Notes: a model not told the origin generated them from the sequence alone. A stretch of 64,000 bases of DNA from Gynuella sp050296195 (GCF_050296195.1 NZ_JBNKRB010000018.1), one strand, 5' to 3'. Positions 25,201 through 35,069 are shown, counted from the first letter of the stretch. Made by a program: numbers and translations.

Positions 25201-27588
25201 TGCCCGTCGTTCTATACTCGCAAGGATGCGACTGGCACCATCCACGATGGTTTGCGCCCGCCGTTGACGTTCGTCCAGCAACTGCTGTTTATGACTTTCA
25301 AACGACTCATAAATTTCTTCACGTTTCTCCATGATGTCCGCGAGAAACTGATCATGGTCACTGAACTGGCTTTCCAGTTCCTCAAGCTGTACCAACAATC
25401 GCGACAGCTGTTCATCACAGCGTTCTGGTGTGGTCGCCTGCCCCAAAGCATTGGTAATACTTTGGGAAAATAATTTGAATTGCGCACCAAACTGCGCCAC
25501 CGCTTCCGCAGAGCCGACATTTTTCCGTTTATTGGCCGCCCGTGCACCAGACTGATTGAGGCGCGCATAAACATCGGAAATGGTATCGATGATACGGGTA
25601 CGGACATTGGCATCGGCCACTTTAAGAGTGGCCATCAGTTCAGACAACAGATCCAGCCCTGAGGTCATACCGGTAATGGTTTCAATCAACGGTTCAAGCA
25701 CTACCAGCGTTTCAGCTGTTTCGATATCTGCATTGATCTGGTCAATTTTTTCCAGATACGGTGCAAATGCAGCGTCTCCCTGGAGAAACTCTACGGTACG
25801 TTCGCTTAACTCGTTCTGGGCTTTGACCAACTGGTTATCAAGTTCACCGATGCGTTTGGTATCGATATAACGCAGTTCACGGATAGTGGTCAGGTGACCG
25901 CGCTGGCGACGCAACTGGTCCAGTGCAGCCACATATTGTTCTGCTGACAACCAGTTATCGGGACGGGCATCGCGCAGGATCTCCTGCTGTTTTGCTTCTG
26001 CCTGAGCCATGGTTTTGGCAGACTGACGGCGAATGGATTCGACTTTTTCAAATTCATCGATGACCAGTTCGGCCGTCGTGGAGACTTCTTTCAGCAGGCT
26101 GGCGATGTCAGAGACATCCGCCTGTTCGATCCAATAATGATGATCGAAGAACTTCTTGCTGCTGACACTGAGTTCTTCGTATAGCCGGGCCGATATACTC
26201 TGATTCCTGATCATTCTGACCAGGCTGTAAAGATCGGAAATTCCCCGTACCAGTTCAGAATTGCCGATGCGGCCATAAAACGTACTGGAAGGTGGCGTCT
26301 GACTGGCGAACTCCTCACTGACAAATGGAGTGGTCCAGATCTGCATCGGGTGTACCCGGGTAGGCTCACCATCGGCCGTAAAAATTACCAGCGTACCGTT
26401 TTCACTCAGGGCATAACCGTGCCCCAGAATCGGATTCTGAATGGCTTTATCAATAAGATTGTAACCCAGCAGGCAGACTTGCCCGTTGACTGGCTCATAG
26501 AAGGCATACAACACATCTTCGCCATTGGGGGAACGAATCTGACGTTTGAATTTGAGCCCCTGAATTTCATCATCGAAGGTCTTGTACTCACCATTTTGCA
26601 AATAGTACCCGCCAGGGAAAATGATACCGTGATCTTCTGGCAACTGGATGCATGACTGGCCTATCGCATCGATGCGCAGTACCTTCTCGGTCAGGCTATT
26701 GAACACCAGGTAGCGCCACGTTTCTTCCTGATACGGCAGAATCCTGAGCAGTACCAGATCACCGACGACCGCGTAAAAGATCTGGGCATCGTCGATGGAT
26801 TGGGTGCCCACTTCAACCGATTCACGATAAATACCCAGACCGTCATCGGTATTGTTTTCCACCTTAATGGTCAGATCACCATTGATGGTTTCCACAAATA
26901 CTTTGTCGACAATGTTGATATGCGGGTGACGGCCTTGAACGGTATCGTCACGGGTGGTTTCGAACCATTCAAAATCAAACGCCGAGGGCAGCTGAATATC
27001 GCGTTCACCGCGATTATCGATGTATTTGACCTCGCGGCCATCAGCCGAAACAGCCCAGCGAAAAACCCGAATATCCTCTAACCGTTCACCAATTTGAAAA
27101 CCAGCCAACAGTTTGCCGTCTTTAACAGTCAGTTCCAGCAGCCGGGCATGTTTGTAGTAACGATAGAGTTCATCGAAATCGTTGACAAAACTGCGGTCAG
27201 CCAGAAATGTGCCTTCTGCCGAAACAGCTTCCACATCCTGTTCACTCCCCTGACCCTGCAGCTTGAATAATGCAAAAACGTCATCGACCCGGGTTTCTTT
27301 TTTCAAGCCGATGTAAACGTTATAACCAAATAACATCCATTCACCGACCTGCACCATATCCCGTGGAATACAGTTATTTTCTGTCCTGACGCGCACACGA
27401 GCAGCTACTGACATTTCCGAGGAGCCAAATTCCTCCAGCCGGTTGTCGTTCAGTTGTCGAGTGAGTTGTTCAAGCTGACGCCCCTGATCCAGCAATCGTT
27501 TGCGGATGACTTCATATGCTCCGCCTTCTGCGACTGCTGATTCTGTCAGGTGGGCTTCGGTCTGATCGGATTCTGGTTGTTGAGCCAT
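22252..27588 (-). CDS. Giant AAA+ ATPase (annotated in relatives as 'DNA repair ATPase')
   Basis: A 1778-aa protein from the ATG at 27588 (the frame extends to a TTG at 27639). The first third (to about residue 430) is beta-rich, resembling a repeat/propeller-like or regulatory domain. The middle (about 450-1000) is long alpha-helical coiled coil. The AAA+ module lies near the C-terminus: Walker A PPGYGKTT at about residue 1310 and Walker B MLYLDDIQ at about 1375, followed by a sensor-like VVMAGNP. A Gln-rich tail ends the protein. Relatives are found beside flotillin genes, as here, so a membrane-associated remodelling role is inferred. 'DNA repair' is not supported by anything in the sequence. 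Confidence 0.75.
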   Translation of the reverse strand: MAQQPESDQTEAHLTESAVAEGGAYEVIRKRLLDQGRQLEQLTRQLNDNRLEEFGSSEMSVAARVRVRTENNCIPRDMVQVGEWMLFGYNVYIGLKKETRVDDVFALFKLQGQGSEQDVEAVSAEGTFLADRSFVNDFDELYRYYKHARLLELTVKDGKLLAGFQIGERLEDIRVFRWAVSADGREVKYIDNRGERDIQLPSAFDFEWFETTRDDTVQGRHPHINIVDKVFVETINGDLTIKVENNTDDGLGIYRESVEVGTQSIDDAQIFYAVVGDLVLLRILPYQEETWRYLVFNSLTEKVLRIDAIGQSCIQLPEDHGIIFPGGYYLQNGEYKTFDDEIQGLKFKRQIRSPNGEDVLYAFYEPVNGQVCLLGYNLIDKAIQNPILGHGYALSENGTLVIFTADGEPTRVHPMQIWTTPFVSEEFASQTPPSSTFYGRIGNSELVRGISDLYSLVRMIRNQSISARLYEELSVSSKKFFDHHYWIEQADVSDIASLLKEVSTTAELVIDEFEKVESIRRQSAKTMAQAEAKQQEILRDARPDNWLSAEQYVAALDQLRRQRGHLTTIRELRYIDTKRIGELDNQLVKAQNELSERTVEFLQGDAAFAPYLEKIDQINADIETAETLVVLEPLIETITGMTSGLDLLSELMATLKVADANVRTRIIDTISDVYARLNQSGARAANKRKNVGSAEAVAQFGAQFKLFSQSITNALGQATTPERCDEQLSRLLVQLEELESQFSDHDQFLADIMEKREEIYESFESHKQQLLDERQRRAQTIVDGASRILASIERRALKFTDAEELNTFFAADVLVQKAKESIERLRELESSVNADDIEARLKSISEQALRSLRDKTDIYEDGGNVIKLGPRHRFSVNTQELDLTMLPRDGRLCFHLAGTQYFETVEDPELDALKPYWDMSLISESKQVYRSEYLALLVLQAAEEGVEFDRETLAQALLDEDRLLKLVRDFATPRYREGYQKGVHDVDAAQILRQLIPALESADLLVFNPRSRALAQVYWANLIQPLGTQKVLPGRARIDELSGLAATWQQRAQSAALLQQLYGDQDAIQNLEQEVTQHLAEFLEQYPMDFSGLEQQQSAAYLVAELGRERLEFIGSQYAQLLIEEFRRSLDEASWRTYQSAQEQLHGVIHERWKLGEAWLTAMVKRRQLTHLQRYVPEAVALLNAGERIERRSTQTDLELEVSGLLGDHPTMEQQCLRFSVDGFMLRLRTHEQEVVPGYHRYLQLRQDIIETERRKLRLNEFKPRPLSSFVRNRLINESYLPLIGDNLAKQMGTVGENKRTDLMGLLMMISPPGYGKTTLMEYVANRLGLIFMKINCPSLGHDVLSLDPAQAPNATARQELEKLNLGLEMGNNVMLYLDDIQHTHAEFLQKFISLCDGTRRIEGVWKGQTKTYDMRGRKFCVVMAGNPYTESGEAFKVPDMLANRADIYNLGDILGGMDEQFALSYIENSLTSNSVLAPLATREMDDVYKIIAMAGGEAIAATDLKYPYSGAELNEMKTVLQKLFVIQDVVLKINQQYIASAAQDDRYRTEPSFKLQGSYRNMNKMAEKVSAVMNRDELMQMIDDHYLGESQLLTTGAEENLLKLAELRDHMTEQQQQRWQQIKKDFQRNKAMGGDGDIGGRVVAQLVDLVEGMQHLNQHISVGQDTQQQQQQARLQEIQQNAGFQQNLLSLLSQFNQQTPEVKLEPQLNVTAPPIPGLENILTVLANTWQNSLYPLVRSMDRKIDIDLKTQKKIQDISEQLKALETSLKDGEGNTDA

Positions 27589-27764
27589 GGTGTGATTCCA
27601 AATTCCTTGTTTTGACTGAAAAGTTGCGAGGGTGGACAAAAGCCCGGCCCCTCAGTTCCAGGCCCGGGGGAAAGATTCGGAGCAAGACTCCAAAAACAGC
27701 TCAAAAGAGCCACAGACCTGGAACAATCAAGCGGTTTTCCTGTGAAAACCTGAGAGAGAAAGTT

Positions 27765-29924
27765 TTAGTTCAACTTCTCATCTTTAGGTTTCTCAGCAAA
27801 CACTTTGCTTTGCATCAGCTTTTCCATAAGCGTGGCCACGACGGTGCTTTTTGATGCCAGTCCATCAACGGCTTTACCAAGAGACAAGGATTTGGCGAAG
27901 TTATCGAAGAAATGTTCTTCACCACCGACGATATCAATGTTGGCTTTTTCAAGGGCTTTGGCCAGAACATCGGCATTGTCACGGGCAATATCCTTGCTCG
28001 CGGCAATGCTGGCCATCGCTTCCTGCAGCGCTGTTTCCAGCGACATACGGAATTCTTCATGTTCACGGGCCTGATCACTCATGCTGCCCATGGCACCGAA
28101 TTTCTCAACCAGACCTTCGGCTTCACCTTTGAATTTCTCACGGATAACTTCGGCTTCGGCCAGACCGATTTCTTTCTGGGCACTGGCTTCTGAGCGACCT
28201 TTGGCAGCAATGACTTCAGCTTCCGCCATACCAGTACCTCGCTGAGCACTGGCTTCTGCATCACCCTTGGCCGCAATGATTTCGGCTTCCGCCATACCAG
28301 CTTCGCGACAGGCTTTGGCATCAGCATCACCTTTGGCCGCAATAATTTCGGCTTCCGCCATACCGGCATCACGTTCGGCCTTGGCTTTGGCATCACCTTT
28401 GGCAGCAATAACTTCAGCATCCACCAGACCCACTTCACGCTGCGCTCTGGCCTCGGCTTCACCTTTGGCTGCCACAACTTTGGCCTCTGCAAGCCCTTCT
28501 TTTTCAGCCGCATCGGCTTTGGCTTCGCGCACTTTGGCTTCGGCCAGACCATGAGCAGCTTCTTCGGCCTGAACACCTTCGGCCATTTTCTTCTTGCCAT
28601 CAGCTTCTTTGGCGGCTTTTTCCAGCTCGGCCTGAGCCATGGTAGTGACTTCCTGGGCCCGGAATTTGGCAGCCTGTTCGTCTGCTTCCGCCGCTTTCAC
28701 CTGTTTGACTTTCTCTTCTTCGGCTTTGGCTTCTGCTGCCAGCACCTGAACCTGTTTGTGGCGATCCGCTTCGGAAACCTCACGAACCTCTTTAATCCGT
28801 TCTTCCTCAACTGCCACAGTTTTGTCTACCGCGATACGCTCGCGAATGACATTGGCAATTTCTTTCTTCTCAACTTCAACCGCTTTTTCGGCTTCGATGC
28901 GCTGCAGTTCCACTTCCCGCTCACGGGCAACGACTTCGAGATCACGGGCGCGGGTGACTTTTTCCTCTTCAATGGCAATGGCCCGCAGACGGTTCTGCGT
29001 GGCCACTTCTATTTCGCGTTGCTGGTTTTCACGCTGTACGGCCAGATCCTGCTCGACAGAAATATTGGCGGATTCGGCTTTTTTTCGTTCCTCTTCCTGT
29101 ACCCGTTTGGTTTCTGCTACCTCGCGTGCACGAATGGTGGCAATTTCACGTTCCTGACGAGCTTCGGCATCTGCCTGCTGGCGTGCAAGCTCCAGCATCG
29201 CTTCAGTGGTTTCCACATTCTTTTTCTTGATCGCCAGCTCTTCATCGCGCTCCAGTACGTTGGTGCGGATGTTCTGCGCAGCGGTCAGTTCGGTGATTTT
29301 CTTGATACCTTCGGAGTCGAGGATATTGCTTGAATCCAACGCCCCTTTGGGGGTCTGTTCCAGGTAATCGATGGCAACGTCTTCAAGTACATAACCACTG
29401 AGGTCATCACCGATGACCTGAATGATTTTTTCACGGAATTCAATACGGTTTTCGAACAACTGCACGAAGTCAATCTGTTTACCAACAGTCTTCAAAGCTT
29501 CTGAGAATTTGGCGGCAAACAGTTCGTATACGGCATCGCGGTCTGAGGCACGCTGGGCGCCGACTGTCTTGGCTACCCGCAGTACATCTTCTGCGGTTTC
29601 ATTAACGCGCAAATAAAAGGCAACGGTGATATCGGCCCGCATGTTGTCCTTACAAATCAGACCTTCCTTACCACGACGATCCACTTCCAGGGTAATCAAC
29701 GAAATTTTCATCAATTCCTTTTTGTGAATGACAGGTAGCACCAGACCACCGGTAAACTTGACCTTAGGTTTGGAACTGAGATCGTTGATGATGAGCGCAG
29801 TACCCTGGTCAACCTTATGATAAAAGGCTTTGATCAGCAGGCCGATGCACAACACAACGACAATGGCGATGCCTATCGCTGCCGTGACAAAGCCCAGACC
29901 CGATAAATCGGCGAAAAAACCCAT
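27765..29924 (-). CDS. Flotillin-family membrane protein, YqiK type
   Basis: A 719-aa protein with an N-terminal transmembrane segment (about residues 10-35, IAIVVVLCIGLLIKAFY), an SPFH/band-7 domain (about 40-210) and a long Glu/Ala-rich coiled coil (about 215-640) containing five 22-residue repeats, then a conserved C-terminus (SLGKAVDGL). Flotillins scaffold ordered lipid microdomains. SD AAGGAG precedes the ATG at 29924. Downstream of the YqiJ-like gene and upstream of the giant ATPase in one direction, it forms the centre of a three-gene operon. Confidence 0.9.
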   Translation of the reverse strand: MGFFADLSGLGFVTAAIGIAIVVVLCIGLLIKAFYHKVDQGTALIINDLSSKPKVKFTGGLVLPVIHKKELMKISLITLEVDRRGKEGLICKDNMRADITVAFYLRVNETAEDVLRVAKTVGAQRASDRDAVYELFAAKFSEALKTVGKQIDFVQLFENRIEFREKIIQVIGDDLSGYVLEDVAIDYLEQTPKGALDSSNILDSEGIKKITELTAAQNIRTNVLERDEELAIKKKNVETTEAMLELARQQADAEARQEREIATIRAREVAETKRVQEEERKKAESANISVEQDLAVQRENQQREIEVATQNRLRAIAIEEEKVTRARDLEVVAREREVELQRIEAEKAVEVEKKEIANVIRERIAVDKTVAVEEERIKEVREVSEADRHKQVQVLAAEAKAEEEKVKQVKAAEADEQAAKFRAQEVTTMAQAELEKAAKEADGKKKMAEGVQAEEAAHGLAEAKVREAKADAAEKEGLAEAKVVAAKGEAEARAQREVGLVDAEVIAAKGDAKAKAERDAGMAEAEIIAAKGDADAKACREAGMAEAEIIAAKGDAEASAQRGTGMAEAEVIAAKGRSEASAQKEIGLAEAEVIREKFKGEAEGLVEKFGAMGSMSDQAREHEEFRMSLETALQEAMASIAASKDIARDNADVLAKALEKANIDIVGGEEHFFDNFAKSLSLGKAVDGLASKSTVVATLMEKLMQSKVFAEKPKDEKLN
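28145..28490 (-). repeat. Five 66-bp direct repeats inside the flotillin gene
   Basis: Five consecutive units encode a 22-residue motif of the form (V/I)IAAKGDAxAxAxRxxGMAEAE. The DNA copies are similar but not identical, so slippage could change copy number. They extend the coiled-coil arm of the flotillin. Confidence 0.8.
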
Positions 29925-29960
29925 GAGAATTACTCCTTGTTTGTGGAAAACGTTACCGTA

Positions 29961-30668
29961 TTAATGATGTGTTGGCTGTTTCAACACGCCGTTAAATTCA
30001 TGTTCCGAGATCACCCGGAAAATATTCTGAGCTTCAACATATTCCAATAGCACCACCCGATCACCTTTGACAAAGGTCTCATCATTCATAGACCTGACTT
30101 TCAGGATCAACCCGGCACCACCATCGTTGAAAAAGGCCTCTCCGAATGTCGCGTCCACACGACTGGTCCGCACCACGGCAATCTGCCCGGTCAGATGTTT
30201 AGCCATATCCTGGTAGGGGTCGCTGAATATTTTGCGCAGTGGACGAATAATCAGCGCGGAGGGAATAGAGGCGAGATAAAGGGAGCCCAGGAAAATGACC
30301 AGACCCAGCAGGTAATGTACGAAACCCTGACTGGCAACAGGGTTGAGAATGTAATGTACAGCCAGATAACTGATGACCCACCCAAACCATGATAACAATG
30401 AGATGACAATGGTTAGCGGAACACCATGAAGACCAAATCTGGACAAGATGCCCGCCAGTGACATATTGACATCAGCACCTTCTGCTGAACCGTTGCCTTC
30501 GGGAAGGTCGACATCGATATCAGCAACATCCAGATCAACCAGGCCCAATACCGCAATCAGCCAGAAACACAGGCTCACCCCCAGAAAAAAGGTAAAAATA
30601 ACGGTCGGGAAAGATCCTATGTTCTGATAAAAAGGATCCATTTTGCTGCTAAGAAAAATAGCGAACAC
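29961..30668 (-). CDS. YqiJ-like OB-fold/NfeD-related inner-membrane protein
   Basis: A 235-aa membrane protein. The GTG at 30668 has GGAG six bases upstream. Transmembrane stretches are about residues 18-42, 85-110 and 118-150; the C-terminal 70 residues (ILKVRSMNDETFVKGDRVVLLEY) look like the NfeD/OB-fold soluble domain. YqiJ/NfeD proteins accompany flotillins in membrane microdomain assembly. It is first in a probable operon with the flotillin and the giant ATPase. Confidence 0.82.
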   Translation of the reverse strand: MFAIFLSSKMDPFYQNIGSFPTVIFTFFLGVSLCFWLIAVLGLVDLDVADIDVDLPEGNGSAEGADVNMSLAGILSRFGLHGVPLTIVISLLSWFGWVISYLAVHYILNPVASQGFVHYLLGLVIFLGSLYLASIPSALIIRPLRKIFSDPYQDMAKHLTGQIAVVRTSRVDATFGEAFFNDGGAGLILKVRSMNDETFVKGDRVVLLEYVEAQNIFRVISEHEFNGVLKQPTHH

Positions 30669-30913
30669 CTTTATCTCCTGATAATAATTGTATCCCTTCG
30701 GCCAACTGCATGGTGAATCTGACTACGGGCCATTTCACACTGGCAGGCTATCGATATCGCTGAATTTCCGAGACTTCAGTCACATTTTTATCTGACTGAA
30801 AATATACTGCATGCTGACTGCCGCAATTCGGCATCGATATCAACGAAGGACGCAATTAAACTGTATTTCGTTTAAAACTAAAACCCGAAAATCATGAAAA
30901 TTTTCAGGAGCAT

Positions 30914-32947
30914 TTATTCCAGCTGAAACAAACGTGTATTTTCTTCCTGTTCACCGGCCAGACGGCCCAGCGCTTTAATATGTTCAAAATTGTCACCGGC
31001 ACGACTGGCAACTTCTTCGGCATTCGCAAAGATATCATTGATATGACTCGCCACATCAGTGGAGATCTGCTGCTGAGATTCGGCAGCCTGATTCATCGAT
31101 AACACCATATCCTGTACCGCTGACAGTTTTTCACTGATGATTTTGAGAGAGCCGTCGGTGGCACTGGCTTTTTCCACCATCTCGTCAATGCGTCCAACAT
31201 TCTGGTCCATGTGCGCAACCAACTGATTTGCCAACGTTTGTAACTGACTGACAACGTTGTTAATTTCCACCGTCGATTCCTGGGTTTTAATCGCCAGTGC
31301 CCGCACTTCATCGGCCACCACCGCAAACCCTCGCCCCTGTTCACCGGCCCGAGCGGACTCAATGGCGGCATTCAATGCCAGCAGGTTGGTCTGTTCGGCA
31401 ATTTTGGCAATCATGGTAACCGCTTTTTCGATTTGCCCGGAGTGTTCCTGAAGACCGGTCGACATTTGTTGTGCCGACCCGATATTCCCGCGAAAGCGGT
31501 TGATCAGTTCGTTGGTATTGAGAATGCTGTTTATGCTGTCTTCGGTTTCGCTGAATAGTTGTTTGATTTCTGCCAGAGCCAGACCCGAGGATTCACAAAC
31601 CGCCTGGGTTGCCTGCTCCATTTCGCGGGAGGAGGCAGCAATGTTTTGAGTACTCTGGTGCTGAGCATCCAGGCGCACCTTCAGGCCCTCATCCCGAGCC
31701 AGACTGTCTTTAACCAGCTCGCCGATATTTCTGGATTTATCAATCAGAGCCCTTAACAGCTGGCTTAGGTTGGCAACCAGCTCATCGATGCCATGGCCAA
31801 TATCACCCAGTTCATCCTGTGAAGAGAGTTTCAGCCGATGACTCAGATCGCCCCGGCTGGTCAGGGCCAGGAACCCCAGAATGCTGTCCATAGGCTGACG
31901 TATTTTTCTGATCAGCCAGACGGTCAGCAGCACTGAAAATATCACCGACACCAGAACAGTTATGATGACAACATTTTGAGAGTGGCTGTAAAGCTGTTTC
32001 GAATCTGTCCGGTTTTGCTGAAGATCAGCGTTTACGACAGTATCCACCTGTGCACTGGCATTAACGACCTGTTTGGCAATCTGCGCCAGCTGAATCATGT
32101 TTTCGATGTTGCTCTGTTGCAACTGCAATACCGCCAGCCGTTGAGCCATCAACCCCTGCGGGTCGTTAACCGTTTTAGTCAACATAGCAACATAAGGCGC
32201 ATATTTTTCATATATGATGGCAGAACCCTGCTCAATAGTCTGATACCGATTCTGGATGAGCATCATCGTCGAGCGGGCACTCTCGATAATTGCCTGCATG
32301 TTGGCGGTATCGTTGATCTGGTCCAGTCTGGCCAGGTCATTACGCAGCAGGTTAATCTTATCGGCGATATATTTCTGATTTCCCGGTACGGTTTTTTCTG
32401 CCGCAGTCAGCTCCATATAGCTTTTGCGGGCCAGTACTTCGATGACCCGGTCGACCACTTTCATGTCGATGGAAAAATTCAGCCAGACCTTGCTGTATTC
32501 TTCGGCTGCCAGTGCATATGTCTGCCGGCTCTGCAACAGAGACTGGCGATCGCGCATCTGTGTTTCAGCAAACCGTACCAGCTCCTGTACGATGACATCG
32601 ACGGCATCCAGCGCCTCGTTCAAACCCTTCGATGACAAACTGAAATTACGTAGCTCGGTAAGCTGCTGCTGATATTCCTGATAAAGCGTTTGAAACTCGT
32701 TCTCATACTGACTTAACTGATCCGGCCGATACTCAGCATAGTGCTCCGAGACAAGACGATTCATACCCGCCATGGCCATAGACAGTTGCTTGTTCTGATC
32801 CAGCACCGGAATGATGGTGTCGTTAATATGATCAATATTATTGTTCATCGAACTCAACGCATTGAGTGCCTGCCAGGCCAAAAACAACAACAATGCAATA
32901 ACAATGGCAAAGCCGGCTGTGGTTCGGTTTACAACGGTGATTCTCAT
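30914..32947 (-). CDS. Transmembrane methyl-accepting chemotaxis protein
   Basis: A 677-aa receptor. TM1 is about residues 10-30 (TAGFAIVIALLLFLAWQAL), the periplasmic helical sensor about 31-328, TM2 about 330-353 (VIITVLVSVIFSVLLTVWLI), then HAMP and the MCP signalling domain with tip EQTNLLALNAAIESARAGEQ and downstream RGFAVVADEVRALA. The large helical sensor without a Cache fold resembles helical-bimodular receptors, which can bind organic acids; the ligand is unknown. There is no C-terminal NWETF-type pentapeptide. Confidence 0.9.
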   Translation of the reverse strand: MRITVVNRTTAGFAIVIALLLFLAWQALNALSSMNNNIDHINDTIIPVLDQNKQLSMAMAGMNRLVSEHYAEYRPDQLSQYENEFQTLYQEYQQQLTELRNFSLSSKGLNEALDAVDVIVQELVRFAETQMRDRQSLLQSRQTYALAAEEYSKVWLNFSIDMKVVDRVIEVLARKSYMELTAAEKTVPGNQKYIADKINLLRNDLARLDQINDTANMQAIIESARSTMMLIQNRYQTIEQGSAIIYEKYAPYVAMLTKTVNDPQGLMAQRLAVLQLQQSNIENMIQLAQIAKQVVNASAQVDTVVNADLQQNRTDSKQLYSHSQNVVIITVLVSVIFSVLLTVWLIRKIRQPMDSILGFLALTSRGDLSHRLKLSSQDELGDIGHGIDELVANLSQLLRALIDKSRNIGELVKDSLARDEGLKVRLDAQHQSTQNIAASSREMEQATQAVCESSGLALAEIKQLFSETEDSINSILNTNELINRFRGNIGSAQQMSTGLQEHSGQIEKAVTMIAKIAEQTNLLALNAAIESARAGEQGRGFAVVADEVRALAIKTQESTVEINNVVSQLQTLANQLVAHMDQNVGRIDEMVEKASATDGSLKIISEKLSAVQDMVLSMNQAAESQQQISTDVASHINDIFANAEEVASRAGDNFEHIKALGRLAGEQEENTRLFQLE

Positions 32948-33090
32948 GTATTTACCCGGTTGTTAATTTTTGTTCAGGTCTTTGACAATGTTTTCAGTAT
33001 AGATCCTGATGACTACTCCTGTTGACCCATTACCGTTTTATCGGCCAAGTAATTGACTTCTGTAAGTCCACACTCGTAGACTTGCCCACA

Positions 33091-33182
33091 ACTCTCGGGG
33101 AGCCTTGTCCCATGACATGGCTGAGACGCGCAAGCGGACCCGTTGAACCTGATCCGGTTAATACCAGCGTAGGGAAGAGTCA
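33091..33182 (+). promoter_or_regulatory. TPP riboswitch (THI element)
   Basis: The conserved parts of the thi-box are readable: ACTCTCGGGGAGCC, GGCTGAGA, GACCCGTTGAACCTGATC and TACCAGCGTAGGGAAGAGT. Thiamine pyrophosphate binding would repress thiC translation or transcription. The distance to the thiC ATG is about 75 bases, and the expression platform would lie in between, before the GAGGAGG ribosome site. Confidence 0.95.
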
Positions 33183-33257
33183 GTCCATGAAACTCATGCA
33201 CATCATTTCAGTTTTCATAGGCCGATCCTCAGGTATTAACAAACCAGAGGAGGCAAT

Positions 33258-35069
33258 ATGAACAAAGATACCCGTAGTTTTCCTACCACCGTCAGCCGCG
33301 ATCCGTTACCCGGCAGCCGAAAAATCCACGTGCCCAGCCCTTTTCATCATGGTATTTCAGTTCCCATGCGGGCCATTGATCTGAGCGATCAATCAACCGT
33401 CACGGTCTATGACAGCTCCGGTCCTTACACCGACCCGCAACAGACAATTGATATTCATCGTGGTTTACCGCCCGTGAGAACCGAATGGCTCGATCAGCGC
33501 GGCGACAATGAGGCTCGCACGGTAACAGCCTGCGACCGCGACACTGAAAAGTTTCCACTTTTTGGTCACTCCCGCATCATCCGACAGGCGCGGGAAGGCC
33601 GTAATGTCAGTCAGATGCACTATGCCCGGCTCGGCATTATCACTGCAGAAATGGAGTACGTGGCAGTACGGGAAAACCAGAACCGCGAGCAGTTACGCAG
33701 TGAGTTTGATACCGATGAACGCCAGCGGCGTCTGGCCGGACAGTCATTCGGCGCCCAACTACAACCCATCACCCCCGAATTCGTACGCGAAGAAATTGCC
33801 GCTGGTCGCGCCATCATTCCGGCCAATATCAATCATCCGGAACTGGAGCCGATGATTATAGGACGGAATTTCCTGGTAAAAGTGAATGCCAACATCGGTA
33901 ACTCGGCACTGAATTCGAATATTGCCGAAGAAGTGGAAAAGATGGTCTGGGCCACTCACTGGGGAGCGGATACGGTTATGGATCTTTCCACCGGACAGGA
34001 CATTCATGAAACCCGCGAATACATCATCCGTAATTCTCCGGTACCTATCGGCACGGTGCCACTCTATCAGGCACTGGAAAAGGTCAACGGCGTGGCCGAG
34101 GATCTCAATTGGGAAGTGTTTCGCGACACCCTGATCGAACAGGCAGAACAAGGGGTTGATTACTTCACCATTCATGCCGGCATTCGCCTGGCCGACATCC
34201 CCAAGACCGTGGACCGGGTCACCGGCATCGTCTCGCGCGGTGGGTCAATCATGGCCAAGTGGTGTATTGCTCACCATCAGGAGAGTTTCCTGTACACCCA
34301 CTTTGAAGATATCTGCAAGATCATGAAGCGCTACGATGTCAGCTTTTCTCTCGGTGATGGTTTGCGTCCCGGCTCTCTTGCCGATGCCAACGACGACGCT
34401 CAGTTCAGTGAACTGATCACTCTCGGTGAGCTGACCAAGATTGCCTGGCAACATGATGTACAGGTGATGATCGAAGGACCGGGTCATGTACCCATGCATC
34501 TGATTCAGGAAAACATGGACATGCAACTAAAGCATTGCCATGAGGCACCGTTTTACACCTTGGGGCCGCTGACCACGGATATTGCCCCCGGTTACGATCA
34601 TTTCACCAGTGGCATCGGTGCGGCGATGATCGGCTGGTTTGGCTGTGCCATGCTGTGTTATGTCACCCCCAAGGAACATCTTGGGCTACCTGACCGGGAC
34701 GATGTCAAAGAAGGATTGATAACCTACAAAATTGCGGCCCATGCAGCTGATGTGGCCAAGGGTCACCCGGGTGCCCGCTACCGCGACGACATGCTGTCCA
34801 AGGCCCGCTTCGAATTTCGCTGGGAGGATCAGTTCAATCTGGGACTTGATCCGCTCAGAGCCCGACAATATCACGATGCAACCCTGCCCAAGCAGTCGGC
34901 CAAAACCGCGCACTTCTGCTCCATGTGCGGCCCCAAATTCTGCTCCATGAAAATCACCCAGGACGTCCGTGATTTTGCGCAACAGGGCATGCAGGAAAAA
35001 TCCCGCGAGTTCCGCGATGGTGGTGCCGAGATCTATCTTAAGGACGTCGCCGGAGAAGCGTCTTCATGA
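33258..35069 (+). CDS. thiC: Phosphomethylpyrimidine synthase ThiC
   Basis: A 603-aa radical-SAM-type enzyme that turns aminoimidazole ribotide into HMP phosphate. The C-terminal CSMCGPKFC cluster motif is intact, as are MHYARLGIITAEMEY and the GDGLRPG segment. The start is strongly supported by GAGGAGG. The TGA stop overlaps thiO (ATGA). It heads the thiamine operon under the TPP riboswitch. Confidence 0.97.
   Translation: MNKDTRSFPTTVSRDPLPGSRKIHVPSPFHHGISVPMRAIDLSDQSTVTVYDSSGPYTDPQQTIDIHRGLPPVRTEWLDQRGDNEARTVTACDRDTEKFPLFGHSRIIRQAREGRNVSQMHYARLGIITAEMEYVAVRENQNREQLRSEFDTDERQRRLAGQSFGAQLQPITPEFVREEIAAGRAIIPANINHPELEPMIIGRNFLVKVNANIGNSALNSNIAEEVEKMVWATHWGADTVMDLSTGQDIHETREYIIRNSPVPIGTVPLYQALEKVNGVAEDLNWEVFRDTLIEQAEQGVDYFTIHAGIRLADIPKTVDRVTGIVSRGGSIMAKWCIAHHQESFLYTHFEDICKIMKRYDVSFSLGDGLRPGSLADANDDAQFSELITLGELTKIAWQHDVQVMIEGPGHVPMHLIQENMDMQLKHCHEAPFYTLGPLTTDIAPGYDHFTSGIGAAMIGWFGCAMLCYVTPKEHLGLPDRDDVKEGLITYKIAAHAADVAKGHPGARYRDDMLSKARFEFRWEDQFNLGLDPLRARQYHDATLPKQSAKTAHFCSMCGPKFCSMKITQDVRDFAQQGMQEKSREFRDGGAEIYLKDVAGEASS

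Noticed and set aside
28145..28490. CRISPR-like direct repeats
   Set aside because: The 66-bp units are in-frame coding repeats without unique spacers.
28551..29333. 260-codon plus-strand ORF
   Set aside because: Antisense shadow of the repetitive Glu/Ala-rich flotillin coding sequence, giving Phe/Leu-rich nonsense.
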